Below are positions 33,020 to 43,639 of a stretch of DNA of 64,000 nt, in pieces. The stretch comes from JAJEAO01 sp963667635 (GTDB taxonomy: Bacteria; Acidobacteriota; Vicinamibacteria; Marinacidobacterales; Marinacidobacteraceae). The first letter of the stretch is position 1, and the number at the start of each line of letters is the position of its first letter. Under the pieces are notes generated by a model. It worked only from the letters and a program-made list of their open reading frames with translations. It was not told the DNA's origin and did no database searches. The position numbers and the translations under genes were made by a program. The stretch covers positions 1,364,001-1,428,000 of the forward strand of contig OZ246946.1 in the NCBI GenBank assembly GCA_965232015.1, written 5' to 3'.

Positions 33020-34198
33020 ATGGGGGCTTCGTCGCCCGGCCCTGAGGCGCTCCGTCCCGTCGGGCTGCGCCTCGTCGAGCCATTCCATCGGCGCGTGACG
33101 AGCTTTCGATCCCGGGGCTTCTGGGTCGGGGTCGCCCTCGCGGCGGCGGTCTCGGTGATCGCGACTCTCGGGTCCGGGTGGATCGGGGCCGCGTTCCCGG
33201 GGCTCTCACGCAGCCCGGTGAGTCCGATCCTGCTCGCCATCGTGCTGGGCATGATCGTGTCCAACACGACCGCGGCAGCGCAGGCGGGAACGGTCGGACT
33301 CAAGTTCTGTTCCACGACGATCCTGCGCGCCGGGATCGTGCTGCTCGGCTTCCGCTTGAGCCTGCTGAGCGCCGGGAAGTTCACGCTGGCCGCGCTCCCG
33401 TTCGTCGTCGCGGCCATCGGCGCCGGAGTCGTGGTGGTGCGCCTTCTCGGACCCCGCCTCGGGCTGTCGCGGCGGCTCGCCGGGCTGATCGCGGCCGGGA
33501 CCAGCATCTGCGGCGCCACCGCCATCGTCGCCACCGCTCCCCTGCTCCGCGCCCGGCAGTCCGAGGTGGGCTACGCCATCTCCTGCATCACCGTGTTCGG
33601 CCTCGCGGCGATGTTCGGCTATCCGGTCCTCTCGTACGCGGTGTTCAGCGGGGATCCGGAGCTCGCCGGGCTCTTCCTCGGCGCCTCGATCCACGAGACC
33701 GCTCAGGTTGCGGGCGCCGGCCTCATGTACGAGGCGCAGTACGGCGCGTCGGCGGCGCTCGAGACCGCGACGGTGACCAAGCTGGTGCGGAACCTCGGGA
33801 TGCTCGCGCTGATCCCCCTCGCGGGTCTCCTGTTCGGCGGGCGCGACGACGCCGCTCGACCCGCGGGGCGCGCCACCCTGGGCATGATCCCCTGGTTCGT
33901 GGTCGGCTTCGCCGCCTGTTCGGCGCTCCGGACCGTGGGCGATCAGGGGGACCAGGCCTTCGGGCTGCTCGACCCCGATCTCTGGCGCCACAACGTCGAA
34001 GTCCTGACCCACGCCGCCGAGATCTGCCTGCTGCTTGCGATGGCGGCGGTCGGCCTGAATTCGAGTTTCGCCCGGATGCGCGACATCGGACTCCGTCCGT
34101 TTCTCTTCGGCCTGTTCGTGGCTGTCGTCGTGGGAGGCGTCGGCCTCGTTCTCATCGCGCGGTTCGGCCCGACGGTCCTCGACTTCGTGGGACGCTGA
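33020..34198 (+). CDS. YeiH/UPF0324-family transporter
   Basis: The roughly 392-residue protein with about eleven hydrophobic segments belongs to the YeiH/PSE (putative sulfate exporter, UPF0324) family. Family-type stretches include SPILLAIVLGMIVSN, RAGIVLLGFRLSL, AGTSICGATAIVATAPLLRA, GASIHETAQVAGAG and ATVTKLVRNLGML. ATG at 33020 is used; a GTG at 32990 with a weak ribosome-binding site and a GTG at 33095 are alternatives. It follows the four-gene module on the same strand after about 90 bases, but nothing in it suggests a functional link. The transported ion has not been fixed for most members. Confidence 0.88.
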   Translation: MGASSPGPEALRPVGLRLVEPFHRRVTSFRSRGFWVGVALAAAVSVIATLGSGWIGAAFPGLSRSPVSPILLAIVLGMIVSNTTAAAQAGTVGLKFCSTTILRAGIVLLGFRLSLLSAGKFTLAALPFVVAAIGAGVVVVRLLGPRLGLSRRLAGLIAAGTSICGATAIVATAPLLRARQSEVGYAISCITVFGLAAMFGYPVLSYAVFSGDPELAGLFLGASIHETAQVAGAGLMYEAQYGASAALETATVTKLVRNLGMLALIPLAGLLFGGRDDAARPAGRATLGMIPWFVVGFAACSALRTVGDQGDQAFGLLDPDLWRHNVEVLTHAAEICLLLAMAAVGLNSSFARMRDIGLRPFLFGLFVAVVVGGVGLVLIARFGPTVLDFVGR

Positions 34199-34212
34199 CG
34201 CCGCGAGTTCGC

Positions 34213-34257
34213 CGGCCACCACCGGGAGAACTGACGCCGGAGTCCAGTCCGGCGATT
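34213..34257. repeat. Dispersed palindrome with companion motif
   Basis: The companion motif ACCACCGGGAGAACTG (34218-34233) is followed by an imperfect core GCCGGAGTCCAGTCCGGC (34236-34253) with an ATTC flank. The same two-part arrangement occurs at 47149-47188. It lies between the YeiH-type gene and vapBC. Confidence 0.75.
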
Positions 34258-34374
34258 CCTGACCCGCCGGCCCCCGGACTTCATCAGTCCGGTCCAGATT
34301 CACGCGAACGTTCCTTGTTGGCGACCCGGCGGGAGACAGAGACCCGCCCGGCTGGCTTGCGACGCCCATGTCGC

Positions 34375-34393
34375 GTGTGTATTGTTTACACAC
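34375..34393 (+). promoter_or_regulatory. Inverted-repeat operator of vapBC
   Basis: A perfect 7-bp inverted repeat, GTGTGTA / TACACAC with a TTGTT spacer, stands out as AT-rich in GC-rich surroundings. It lies 29 bases upstream of the vapB ATG, where ribbon-helix-helix antitoxins bind to repress their own operon. The AT-rich stretch probably also overlaps the promoter. Confidence 0.6.
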
Positions 34394-34422
34394 CAATGGG
34401 AGATTCCGGAAGGAGGAGCGGC

Positions 34423-34656
34423 ATGGCTCGACGCGTCAACATCATGATGGACGAGGACTCGTGGCGCGTCATCGGAAGACTCCCGCGCGGGTCTCGCAGT
34501 CGGGCCGTGAACGCCGCGATCCACGAATGGGCTGGCGCAGCCCGGAGACGCGAGGCCGCCGCCCGGATGGATGCGTTGCGGGCGCGGCTTCCCCCGGTGG
34601 ACACGGACAGCATCGTCCGCTGGATCCGCGAGGGCCGCGAACGGGAGCTGCCATGA
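34423..34656 (+). CDS. vapB: VapB-like ribbon-helix-helix antitoxin
   Basis: The 77-residue protein begins MARRVNIMMDEDSWRVIGRL, then GSRSRAVNAAIHEW, a short ribbon-helix-helix DNA-binding domain. The C-terminal tail (DSIVRWIREGRERELP) is the expected toxin-binding segment. A strong AGGAGG lies just upstream of the ATG. Its TGA overlaps the start of the PIN toxin gene (ATGA). It likely represses the pair through the inverted repeat at 34375. Confidence 0.82.
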   Translation: MARRVNIMMDEDSWRVIGRLPRGSRSRAVNAAIHEWAGAARRREAAARMDALRARLPPVDTDSIVRWIREGRERELP

Positions 34657-35075
34657 TCGTGACCCCGGACGCCTCGGTTCTCCTCAAGTGGGTCCTCCCG
34701 GAGAGCGAGGAGCGCGACACGGGCGCAGCGCTCGCGCTGCGGGATGAAGCGCTGGCCGGACACCTCGACCTGATCGTGCCGCAACTCTGGATCTACGAGG
34801 TGGGCAACACCCTGGCGCGGCGGTTTCCGCAGAGCGCCGACGCATTGCTGTCGTCCCTTTCCGACTTCGGGCTGGTCGAGGCGAGGCTGGACTCACGGTG
34901 GCGAGCTCGCACTGTGGCCCTCTGCGCCGCCTATGGCGTCACCTTCTACGACGCGGCGTACCATGCCGTCGCGCTCGGACGCGGGGGCGTGTTTGTGACG
35001 GCTGATGAGCGCTACGCGCGCCGCGCCTCGGGAGCCGGTGGCCTTTGGACTCTGCGCCAGTGGTACGAGTCATGA
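34653..35075 (+). CDS. vapC: VapC-like PIN-domain ribonuclease toxin
   Basis: The 140-residue PIN-domain protein has acidic residues of the active site visible at D6 (TPDASVLLKW), E49 (LWIYEVGNTL), D100 (TFYDAAYHAVA) and D118 (VTADERYARRA). PIN toxins cut tRNA or rRNA when free of antitoxin. The gene overlaps vapB by four bases, so it should be made only with its antitoxin. All catalytic residues are present, so it is probably functional. Confidence 0.88.
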   Translation: MIVTPDASVLLKWVLPESEERDTGAALALRDEALAGHLDLIVPQLWIYEVGNTLARRFPQSADALLSSLSDFGLVEARLDSRWRARTVALCAAYGVTFYDAAYHAVALGRGGVFVTADERYARRASGAGGLWTLRQWYES

Positions 35076-35415
35076 CCGATCCGAGGGCGGCTCGATGAGC
35101 AAGGAGGAGGGTGCCCGCGATCGAATCGGAACCGACATCTCTGGTTCCGGTAGCCGCCGGGATGCGTCCCGTATTCGTTCTCCTCGTCTCCTGCGCGTGC
35201 GGACGGCCTCCGGCGATCCAGAGACCGATGTCGTTCGCGGCCCCGAATGAGCCATGGCCGACAGTGCGTGAGCATGATCCGGCGGCGGCCTGGAACGAGG
35301 GCGATCTGGCCACCTTCGTAGCGAACTCCGGAGGGGATGCGCATCGCCCACGACCACCCGTCGTCCTGACTTCCCCGCCCTCCCGGTGGGGCCGCGTACG
35401 GGCTATGCTCGCCCC
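35076..35415. other. Gene-free stretch
   Basis: In these 340 bases I see no supported gene, tRNA or repeat core. Short open frames on both strands lack ribosome-binding sites and have Pro/Arg-rich, shadow-like translations. The segment around 35250-35290 is slightly less GC-rich. Confidence 0.4.
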
Positions 35416-35775
35416 ATGAGCCGATACACCGCTGCCGTGGCCAGCATCATCGGAACCGTCCTCATCGTTGGCGTGAGCCTCGCGACGGTCAGCCTCTCGG
35501 ATCATTCCTCGATCCGCGAAGAGATCCGGGACCTCCGCGCCGACCACCGCGAGGACATGCAGTTGGTCCGCGAGGAGATCCGAGCGCTCCGCAAGGAGAT
35601 GCGCGAGGAGATCGGCGGGCTCCGCAAGGAGGTGCGCGAGGAGATCGGCGGGCTCCGCGAGGAAGTCGGCGGGCTCCGCGAGGAAATCGGCGCGATCAGG
35701 AGCGCCGTCATCCGAATCGAAGACGCGCTCGGCTCCCTTCGCCGAGCTCCCGCATCCGCCGCGGACAGCGAGTAG
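35416..35775 (+). CDS. Small membrane-anchored coiled-coil protein
   Basis: The 119-residue protein has one N-terminal transmembrane helix (AAVASIIGTVLIVGVSLATV, about 6-27) followed by an almost unbroken heptad-like coil rich in Glu/Arg/Ile. The coil is built from short near-repeats such as REEIGGLRKEV and REEIGGLREEV, reflected at DNA level by tandem 24-30 bp units. No family name can be given. A similarly organised but shorter remnant is seen at 60704-60892. Expansion or contraction of the repeat by slippage is likely between strains. Confidence 0.65.
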   Translation: MSRYTAAVASIIGTVLIVGVSLATVSLSDHSSIREEIRDLRADHREDMQLVREEIRALRKEMREEIGGLRKEVREEIGGLREEVGGLREEIGAIRSAVIRIEDALGSLRRAPASAADSE

Positions 35776-35874
35776 TAGTCAGGCGCTACCCGACCAGACT
35801 CCAGGCGGATCGCGCCGCCCTGGAGCGGGGCCGGTTCTCACGGTCCGGGCCTCCATACGAGAGGCGCTCCGGAG

Positions 35875-38800
35875 TCAGCGCGGGGAAGAGGGTTCGCGGC
35901 TCAGGTTGCGGAAGTACTCCTCCACCATCTCGCGGTAGGCCTCGGGGGCGCGGCCGGCGTCGCCGGTGAGCACGTCATCCACTTCGTCGCCGGAGAGGGC
36001 GCGCCGGAGGTCGAATTCGAGCTCGCGCAGGGTGTCCAGGACCTCGGCCTCGAGGATGTCCATGCCCCGCGGGTCAGCGATGAGGCGCTCCGGGTCCAGT
36101 CCGCGGAGTGACGCCACCACGTCGTCGAGCCGCTCCGCGCCGATCTCGCCGGACTGCCCGATCCCGTCCAGCTCGCGCCGAAGGCTCTCGGCGTCCCGGA
36201 CCCGGCGATCGAGCTCGGAACGGAGCTGGCGGGCTTCATCGCGGCGTCCGCCCGGGCCGCCGCCACCTCCGCGCCGCGCTTCCGCCGCGGGCTCGCCCCG
36301 GCGGGTCCCGGAGGATCCCTCGCCGGAGGACTCGCCTTCGGCGTTCGATTCGCCCTGCTGGCCGGACTCGCCCTGCTGACCCGGCTCGCCCTGCTGGCCG
36401 GACTCTCCCCGCTGGCTGGACTCGTTCTCCCCGCCCGGTCGGGCCCGTTCGGCGAGCCGGTTGCGCATCGCCTCCAGACCGCGCACCAGCGACTCCGCCT
36501 GATCGAGCGCCGCGTTCTGCTCGGCGCGGTCCGAGCCCTCCACCGCCTGCCGGGCGGCGGCGAGATCCTCCTCGAGCGCCTCGAGATCGCGGCTGATCAT
36601 GGCCTCGAACTGATCGGCGTAGTCGCTGGAGCGCTGCGCCGCCACGCCGCGGGAGTAGTGGATCTTTTCCTTCAGCTTCCGGTCCCGGATGCCGTCGGCG
36701 GCGCGGCCCACCGCGCGGGACGCGTCGGGCTCGTCCCCGCTCCAGTCCCGGCTCACCTCGTCCAGACGCTGTTCGAGGCCCTGGACCCGGGCCGCGAGCT
36801 CCTCCTTCATCTCGGAGACCGCGTTCACCGTCTCGCGGGTTCGTTCCTGGTCGAGGTCGCTCACCGCCGACCGGATTCGCTCCTGGGCGCTCCGGAGCCG
36901 CTTCGCCTCCTCCTCCGCGGCCTCGACGTCGCGCGCCAGTCGCCCCCGTCGGCCCTGGTCGAGATCGCGCCGGGCGCCGCGGAGCGAAGTCGCCGCCGCC
37001 ATGCCGCTCTCGAGCCCCTCCCCGGGGTTCCGGCTGTTGGCGGACCGCATCTGCGAGGCGGCCTCCCGCAGCCGGCGCGAGACCGCGGCGAGATCGGGGC
37101 GCGACTGCTCGCGGGCCAGGCGCTCCAGCCGACGCGCCAGATCCTCGGTCTCGGCGGCGACCTGGTCCTGGCTGCCGCCTCCACCCCCGCCCGAGGGACG
37201 GGCGAGTCCCCGTCGCTGGCGCTCGTTCTCCTGCTCCTGGCGGCGCGCGAGTTCGGCCAGCCGCTCGAGGATCTCGTCCACCTCGTTGTCGGTCGAGGCG
37301 CGACGCGACTGCTCGACCGTCTCGTACTGGTTCCGGAGCTTGTCCATCTCCAGTTCGAACAGGTCAGCGAGGTCCTCCGCCTGCGGGGGTGCGCCCCCTC
37401 CCCCTCCGCCGCCTCCGGACTGGTTGAATGCGACCTGGACATCGCGGAACACGGCGTCGGCGCGCTGCAGGTGGGTGAGAGCCTTCTGTTCGCGGGGCAG
37501 CGCGCCGTCGGGATCGCCGGCCACCAGCAGCTCCTCGGCCGCCTCCATCTCGACGAGCCCGGCGTCGAGGTGCTGGACGATCTCGCCGAACTCGGCCGAA
37601 AGGCCGATCCCGCGGTTCCGAAGGCGCCGATTCAGGGTGCCCACCTGCTCCCGGAGCCGGCCCTGGGCGAGACCGAGCGTGGCCACCGTCTCGGAGACCG
37701 CCCCCGCCGGCATCGTCTCCCGGTCCCGGAGCACCTTGAACGTCGCGACCACGATCTGCCGCTGCCGCAGCGTGAGCGTGCCGTCGAGGCCCTCCCCGGC
37801 GCCACCGCCTCCCCCGCCCGGCATCGAATCCGCCTGGCGGTAGGTCCGGTCGAAGGGACGGATCGCGACGAAGAACATGTCCGTCGCCGACTCCGCGCCT
37901 GCCCCGTCGCGCGCGGAGGCGTAGTAGGAGACGAGGTCGCCGGGAACGAGATCGTGCTCTTCGAGGAAGATCGTGTGCCCGGCCTGCACCTCGGGCCGCG
38001 CTCCCCCGGAAGCGAGCACGAAGCCCGACTCCGGCCCTCCATTCACCGAGACCCGGATCTCGACCCGGTCGAGCGCGAAGTCGTCCTCGGCGCGAACCTC
38101 GGTGAAGAGCTCCTCCACCGGGCTCAGGTTCAGATCACGGCCCGGACGGAGGAAACGCACGATGGGCGGCAAATCCTCGAGCACCTCGATCCGGTAGTCC
38201 CGCGAGGCGCTCCGCAGCGCGCCGTCGGGGCCCGCGAGCGAGACCCGGTAGGCGCCGCTCTCTCCGAGAACGAGCTCGGCCGTCAACCGGGCGAAGCCCT
38301 CCACCGGATCGGTCCCGTCCGGCCCCGCCTCCCCCGAGAGCTCGATCTGCAAGTCGCCGGGGTCCACCCGGAGAACGCCGGCAGCCGCCGGGATCGTGGG
38401 CTCGACCGCGAGCCGCACCCGGGTTCCCGCCACCGCCGCGATGTCGCCGCCGTCCTCCACCTCGCGCGGCGAGAGACCGGTGTGCGCCGGATACTCGTAG
38501 AGCAGGCCCACCCGCGCCACGTAGGGCACGTCCTCGACCTCGATCCGGAAGGTCGGCGAGCGCACGCCGTCGGCGTCCACGAAGTAATCGGTCGCGTCCG
38601 GAACCCCGAGGAAGAGATGCCGGAAACCGCCGCCGTCCGGGTCGGGCTCCATCGCGACGATCTCCCACCCGCCAGCGTCCCCGGTCCGGAAGTGGAGGTC
38701 CACCAACCCGGTGTCGAAGCCCTCGAGGTGAGCGGCGATCCAGAGGTCGGCGTCGCGGGCGATGGCGGCGTCTCCCGGCTCGACGAGAACCCGGTAGGGG

Positions 38801-39417
38801 TTTCGGTCCTCGATGTCGCTCCAGGGCGCCATCAGCAGCCCCGCCCCGCGCCAGAGCTCGGCCGGGGCGAAGACGGAGGCGACGACCGCCACCCCGACCG
38901 CAGTCGCGAGCGCTCCCGCCGCCCGGCGCAGTCCGCCGGTCTCGATCCGGCGACCCTCGTCCAGATCCTCGCAGCGACGGATCGCCTCCTCGACCACCAT
39001 TCGGGTCAACTCGGGAGACACGCCCGCCGCCGGGCGCGATGCGCCCTCGCCCAGCTCGACGCCGCTGAGCACGGTCTCGCGGAGCGTCGGATCGTGCTCC
39101 TCCACATAGAGCGCGACCCGGCGATCGCTCACCCGGGAGCGGAGCGGGCGCAGCACGAACACCCAGACGACCGCCGCGACGACGCCCCAGGTGAGGACCG
39201 CCAGGCTCCGCACCGCCCACGGCGCGTAGCGCGCCGCCTCGATCCCGGCCGACGCGAGGCCGAACGCGGCGAGGGCGGCGACGGCGAGAACGGCGCCGCC
39301 GAGGAGCAGCCTCCGGGTCCGCCACCGCGCCCGCACCCGCCGGATGACGCGGAGCAGTTCCTCGTAGCGGTCGTCGGATTCGTGCGCGGGGTTCGAGCCG
39401 AGCCCGAGTGTCTCCAT
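35875..39417 (-). CDS. DUF4175-like large membrane/coiled-coil protein
   Basis: The 1180-residue protein has two N-terminal transmembrane helices (about 40-60 and 72-92, LLLGGAVLAVAALAAFGLAS and LTWGVVAAVVWVFVLRPL). Further N-terminal hydrophobic segments precede a beta-rich region with PAHTGLSPREVEDGGDIAAVAG-type Ig-like motifs (about 320-540). The C-terminal half is a long Gln/Glu/Arg helical region ending in Gly/Ser/Gln-rich low-complexity sequence (about 1015-1060, GQQGESGQQGE units). This matches the DUF4175 family found beside MoxR/DUF58/BatA clusters. ATG at 39417 fits a short cytoplasmic start; the frame is open upstream into the BatA-like gene's 3' end. It is the last gene of the leftward cluster. 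Function unknown. Confidence 0.78.
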   Translation of the reverse strand: METLGLGSNPAHESDDRYEELLRVIRRVRARWRTRRLLLGGAVLAVAALAAFGLASAGIEAARYAPWAVRSLAVLTWGVVAAVVWVFVLRPLRSRVSDRRVALYVEEHDPTLRETVLSGVELGEGASRPAAGVSPELTRMVVEEAIRRCEDLDEGRRIETGGLRRAAGALATAVGVAVVASVFAPAELWRGAGLLMAPWSDIEDRNPYRVLVEPGDAAIARDADLWIAAHLEGFDTGLVDLHFRTGDAGGWEIVAMEPDPDGGGFRHLFLGVPDATDYFVDADGVRSPTFRIEVEDVPYVARVGLLYEYPAHTGLSPREVEDGGDIAAVAGTRVRLAVEPTIPAAAGVLRVDPGDLQIELSGEAGPDGTDPVEGFARLTAELVLGESGAYRVSLAGPDGALRSASRDYRIEVLEDLPPIVRFLRPGRDLNLSPVEELFTEVRAEDDFALDRVEIRVSVNGGPESGFVLASGGARPEVQAGHTIFLEEHDLVPGDLVSYYASARDGAGAESATDMFFVAIRPFDRTYRQADSMPGGGGGGAGEGLDGTLTLRQRQIVVATFKVLRDRETMPAGAVSETVATLGLAQGRLREQVGTLNRRLRNRGIGLSAEFGEIVQHLDAGLVEMEAAEELLVAGDPDGALPREQKALTHLQRADAVFRDVQVAFNQSGGGGGGGGAPPQAEDLADLFELEMDKLRNQYETVEQSRRASTDNEVDEILERLAELARRQEQENERQRRGLARPSGGGGGGSQDQVAAETEDLARRLERLAREQSRPDLAAVSRRLREAASQMRSANSRNPGEGLESGMAAATSLRGARRDLDQGRRGRLARDVEAAEEEAKRLRSAQERIRSAVSDLDQERTRETVNAVSEMKEELAARVQGLEQRLDEVSRDWSGDEPDASRAVGRAADGIRDRKLKEKIHYSRGVAAQRSSDYADQFEAMISRDLEALEEDLAAARQAVEGSDRAEQNAALDQAESLVRGLEAMRNRLAERARPGGENESSQRGESGQQGEPGQQGESGQQGESNAEGESSGEGSSGTRRGEPAAEARRGGGGGPGGRRDEARQLRSELDRRVRDAESLRRELDGIGQSGEIGAERLDDVVASLRGLDPERLIADPRGMDILEAEVLDTLRELEFDLRRALSGDEVDDVLTGDAGRAPEAYREMVEEYFRNLSREPSSPR

Positions 39418-39443
39418 GGGAAAGAGTCCTCTGCCTTTGCGGC

Positions 39444-41534
39444 TCACGCAGTATAGGAGGAGGGCTCGGCGACGCCCCGGGTGCGGGGAGGCGTGAGCCG
39501 GTTCGCGGTCACGGCCTCGGCGACCAGCAGGAGCGCGAGGACGCCGAGCAGCGCCCACCAGAGCGGCGTCCCGAGACCCGACGCCGCGCTCCCGGTCGCG
39601 GACGACGATCCGGCCGCCTCGCCCGCGGCGGCGGCGTCGGACCGGGCCACGGCGCCGAGGCGGACCTCATCGGCGTCGAGGGCGGCGAGATCGGTCTCGG
39701 CCAGCGGGAGATTGGCCGCCGCGGGTTGGCGGCGGGAGGCCTCGGCGCGCCGCCCGTGGAAGAAGCCGGCTTCCTCCATCCGCAGCGCCCCGGCATCCGG
39801 GACCACCGAACGGGCGCCCGACGGGGCCTCGATCAGCACTTCGGCCGCCGCCGGATCCTCGGCCGGAGCGAGACCGAAGGCCCGGAGCGGTTCGACGCTG
39901 TCCCCGACCCGGTAGGCGAGCGGGAGCCGTTCATGGCGAGCCGCGGTCTCCACCATCCGATGGAAGAGCGGCACGAACGCGGGGCGACGAGGCAGGTCGT
40001 TCCAGCGCCCGTCGAGCGACGAGGTGAACAGCACGGCGACGCCGTCGTCCGCCCGTCGCAGGAGGACCGCCGGGCGGGCGTCGTCGTAGCGGGCGAGCAC
40101 GTCCACCCGGTCCCCAAGATCGGTCGCGGCCCGGACCCGGTACATCGCCACCCGCGCCAGCGAAGAGGCCCCCTCCCCGGAGAACGGCGCGAAGATCGGG
40201 TGCCGGCCGTCGAAATCGCTGATCCGTCCGGCGGGCTGGCGGTCGAGGATCTCGCCGGGGCGCGCCGGCAGGACCTCCTCGAGCTCCGCCCACACCGCGT
40301 CGGTCATGCGGCGCGGCCCGGCCGCCGCCACCAGCCCGCCTCCGGAACGGACGAAGGCGGCGAGGGCGCGCGCCGCCCCGGCGTCCAGCCGACCGGGATC
40401 GCGGACGAGCGCCACCCGGGCCCCGGCGAGCGCCTCCCGGACCGCTCCTTCGCCCCGAAGCGGCCCGGCGGCGACCGCGAACGCCGGAGATGCCCCTACC
40501 CGCAGCGCCTCGCGGACGTGGAGCGACGCCGCCTCTCCGAAGTCGCGCACCGCGATCGCGGCCTCGCTCGGGATGACGAACCGGAACCGGTCGTCGGCGG
40601 GGAAGGCGTCCCCGGAGAGGCGGACCTCCGCCTCCCTCGCCTCGTCTGGCACCGGCACCGGCTCGAACCGCACGGTCGCGGCGCGATCCCCGGCGACCTC
40701 GACAGGGCGGCGGTCCACGATCTGGTCCGCGACGAGGAGCTCGGCTTCGATCGGCGGAGGATCGGCCCCGGGCCGGCCGACGAAACCGACCGACGCGGTG
40801 ATCGCCACCCGGGCGGCGTTTTCGACGCTCATCCGCACCTCGCGCACCCCCGCGTTCGTCGGAACGACGTCGCCGATGCGATGGACCCGCAGCCCGACTC
40901 CGGGGGGAAGACTCGGCGAAGGAACGCCGTCCTCGAACCCGGTTCGCTGGAGATCCGAGACCAGGACGACTTCCCGGCGGCGGTCGGGTTCGGCCGGCAG
41001 GAGACGCGCCGCGAGCCCGAGCGCCGCCGAAACCCGCGTCGCCCCGTCGGAGGGCGTGATCCCGGCCACCGCGGCGATCAGGGACTCGCTGTCCCCGGTG
41101 AGCTCCGAGTGGGCGGTGGCCCGGTCGGCGAACGAGACGACGACCCCCCGGTCGCCGGTCGCGAGCCGCCCCAGCTCGTCGGACGCCACGCTCCGCGCCT
41201 CCTCCGCGCGCGCCCCGATCCCCATGCTCGCCGAGCGGTCCACCACCACCGCGAGATCGAGCGGCGCCGCGTTCCCGGCCACGCCGGCGGCGCCCGGCGG
41301 CAGGAGCGGCTGCGCGAACGCGAAAACGAGCAGCGCGAGAGCGAGGCAGCGCAGGATCAGCAGCGGGAGGTGGCGGAACCGCCGCCGCTTCCAGCGGGCG
41401 GTGGCCGCGCTCGCCCGGAGCAGCAGGAACGAGGGGAACGGCACCGGATCACGCCGCTTGCGGGTCAGGTGGAGGACGATCGGCAGCGCGACCAGGAGGC
41501 CGCCGAGGAGGAACAGCGGGGCGAGGAGACTCAT
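39444..41534 (-). CDS. BatA-like membrane VWA protein
   Basis: The 696-residue protein opens with the BatA N-terminal domain (APLFLLGGLLVALPIVLHLT, then RRFRHLPLLILRCLALAL), placing two helices in the membrane. A VWA domain follows with MIDAS DRSAS at 99-103, and there is a C-terminal transmembrane helix (PLWWALLGVLALLLVAEAVT). Between them is a beta-rich periplasmic region. Bat-type proteins sit with MoxR ATPases and DUF58 proteins and are thought to act in envelope stress or metal-dependent assembly, though the biochemistry is unsettled. It overlaps the DUF58 gene by four bases and is followed by the DUF4175 gene after 26. Confidence 0.85.
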   Translation of the reverse strand: MSLLAPLFLLGGLLVALPIVLHLTRKRRDPVPFPSFLLLRASAATARWKRRRFRHLPLLILRCLALALLVFAFAQPLLPPGAAGVAGNAAPLDLAVVVDRSASMGIGARAEEARSVASDELGRLATGDRGVVVSFADRATAHSELTGDSESLIAAVAGITPSDGATRVSAALGLAARLLPAEPDRRREVVLVSDLQRTGFEDGVPSPSLPPGVGLRVHRIGDVVPTNAGVREVRMSVENAARVAITASVGFVGRPGADPPPIEAELLVADQIVDRRPVEVAGDRAATVRFEPVPVPDEAREAEVRLSGDAFPADDRFRFVIPSEAAIAVRDFGEAASLHVREALRVGASPAFAVAAGPLRGEGAVREALAGARVALVRDPGRLDAGAARALAAFVRSGGGLVAAAGPRRMTDAVWAELEEVLPARPGEILDRQPAGRISDFDGRHPIFAPFSGEGASSLARVAMYRVRAATDLGDRVDVLARYDDARPAVLLRRADDGVAVLFTSSLDGRWNDLPRRPAFVPLFHRMVETAARHERLPLAYRVGDSVEPLRAFGLAPAEDPAAAEVLIEAPSGARSVVPDAGALRMEEAGFFHGRRAEASRRQPAAANLPLAETDLAALDADEVRLGAVARSDAAAAGEAAGSSSATGSAASGLGTPLWWALLGVLALLLVAEAVTANRLTPPRTRGVAEPSSYTA

Positions 41535-42487
41535 GCCCGGTGGGTGCGGGAGCGGTGCCGCAGCCGGCTCTCGCGCTCCGTCAGGTAGCGGAAAAGCGCG
41601 AAGTCGAGCGGAGTGGAGGTGTCGGTCAGGATGTAGTCCACCCCGGCCTTCCCGAAGGCGGAGCGGAGCGCGCCGATGTGCTCCTCGACCGCGGTCCGGT
41701 AGGCGTCGCGCGCCTTCGCGGGCGAGAGGTCGAGCAGCGCCCCGGTCTCCAGATCCCGGAAGCGGGCGCCGGAGTCCTCGAACCCGGGAGCGCCGCCGAG
41801 ATCGAGGTCGAGCTCCGAGGGGTCGAGGACGTGGAAGACCATGAGGTCGTGCCCGGTGGCGCGGAGCGCGGCGAAGGCGTCAATCACGTCGTCCGGCGGC
41901 TCGTAGAAGTCCGACACCACCGCGACGAGACCCCGGCGGCCGAGCGCGGCGCCGAGGCGGGTCAGCGGCCCCAGCAGGCGGCCGCCGGACGCGGGCGGGT
42001 CGGGCGCGTCGGGGAGCGGCTCGGCGCTCGCGAGGTGTTCGAGGACGGTGTCGAGGTGCCGCGCCGACGGAGGCACGAACTCGTCGAGGTCGGCGTCGAA
42101 CAGCGCGAGCCCCACCCGGTCCCGCTGCGAGCGCGAAAACGCGGTCAGACTGCCCGCCAGCATCCGGGCGTAGTCGAGCTTGCGGACGCCGCGGAGCCCG
42201 TAGTCCATGGACCGGGAGGTGTCCACGGCGACCACGAAGTTGGCGTTCGTGTCCGCCTCGAACTCCTTGACGTGGAAGCGGTCGGAGCGGGCGAAGAGCC
42301 GCCAGTCGAGCCGGCGGATGTCATCGCCCGGCATGTAGGGGCGGTGCTCCGCGAAGTCGATCGAACGCCCCAGGACGGTGGAGCGGTGCAGGCCGCTGAT
42401 GAACCCCTGAACCACCATCCGGGCGACGAGCGACAGGTTGGCGATCCGGGCCAGGGCGGCCGGATCCACAAACCGGGCGCTGTCCAC
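41531..42487 (-). CDS. DUF58 (VWA-like) protein
   Basis: The 318-residue DUF58 protein has the family motif EHRPYMPGDDIRRLDW at 47-62, followed by a VWA-type site DTSRSMD (89 onward) and a Rossmann-like core (GLVAVVSDFYEPPDDVIDAF). DUF58 proteins are the constant partners of MoxR AAA+ ATPases and are presumed to be their adaptors or clients. It lies 26 bases after the MoxR gene and is coupled to the BatA-like gene by an ATGA overlap. Confidence 0.9.
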   Translation of the reverse strand: MDSARFVDPAALARIANLSLVARMVVQGFISGLHRSTVLGRSIDFAEHRPYMPGDDIRRLDWRLFARSDRFHVKEFEADTNANFVVAVDTSRSMDYGLRGVRKLDYARMLAGSLTAFSRSQRDRVGLALFDADLDEFVPPSARHLDTVLEHLASAEPLPDAPDPPASGGRLLGPLTRLGAALGRRGLVAVVSDFYEPPDDVIDAFAALRATGHDLMVFHVLDPSELDLDLGGAPGFEDSGARFRDLETGALLDLSPAKARDAYRTAVEEHIGALRSAFGKAGVDYILTDTSTPLDFALFRYLTERESRLRHRSRTHRA

Positions 42488-42513
42488 GACGTCTCCGGGA
42501 GCGGCGGCGCCGC

Positions 42514-43605
<1,092 letters not shown>

Positions 43606-43639
43606 GAAATTCCCCCGATCCGGGTGAGTGGTCCCGGCG

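Noticed and set aside
35111..35419. A 102-codon plus-strand frame before the coiled-coil gene
   Set aside because: It has no ribosome-binding site and a Pro/Ala-rich translation with no pattern; it also overlaps the better-supported start at 35416.
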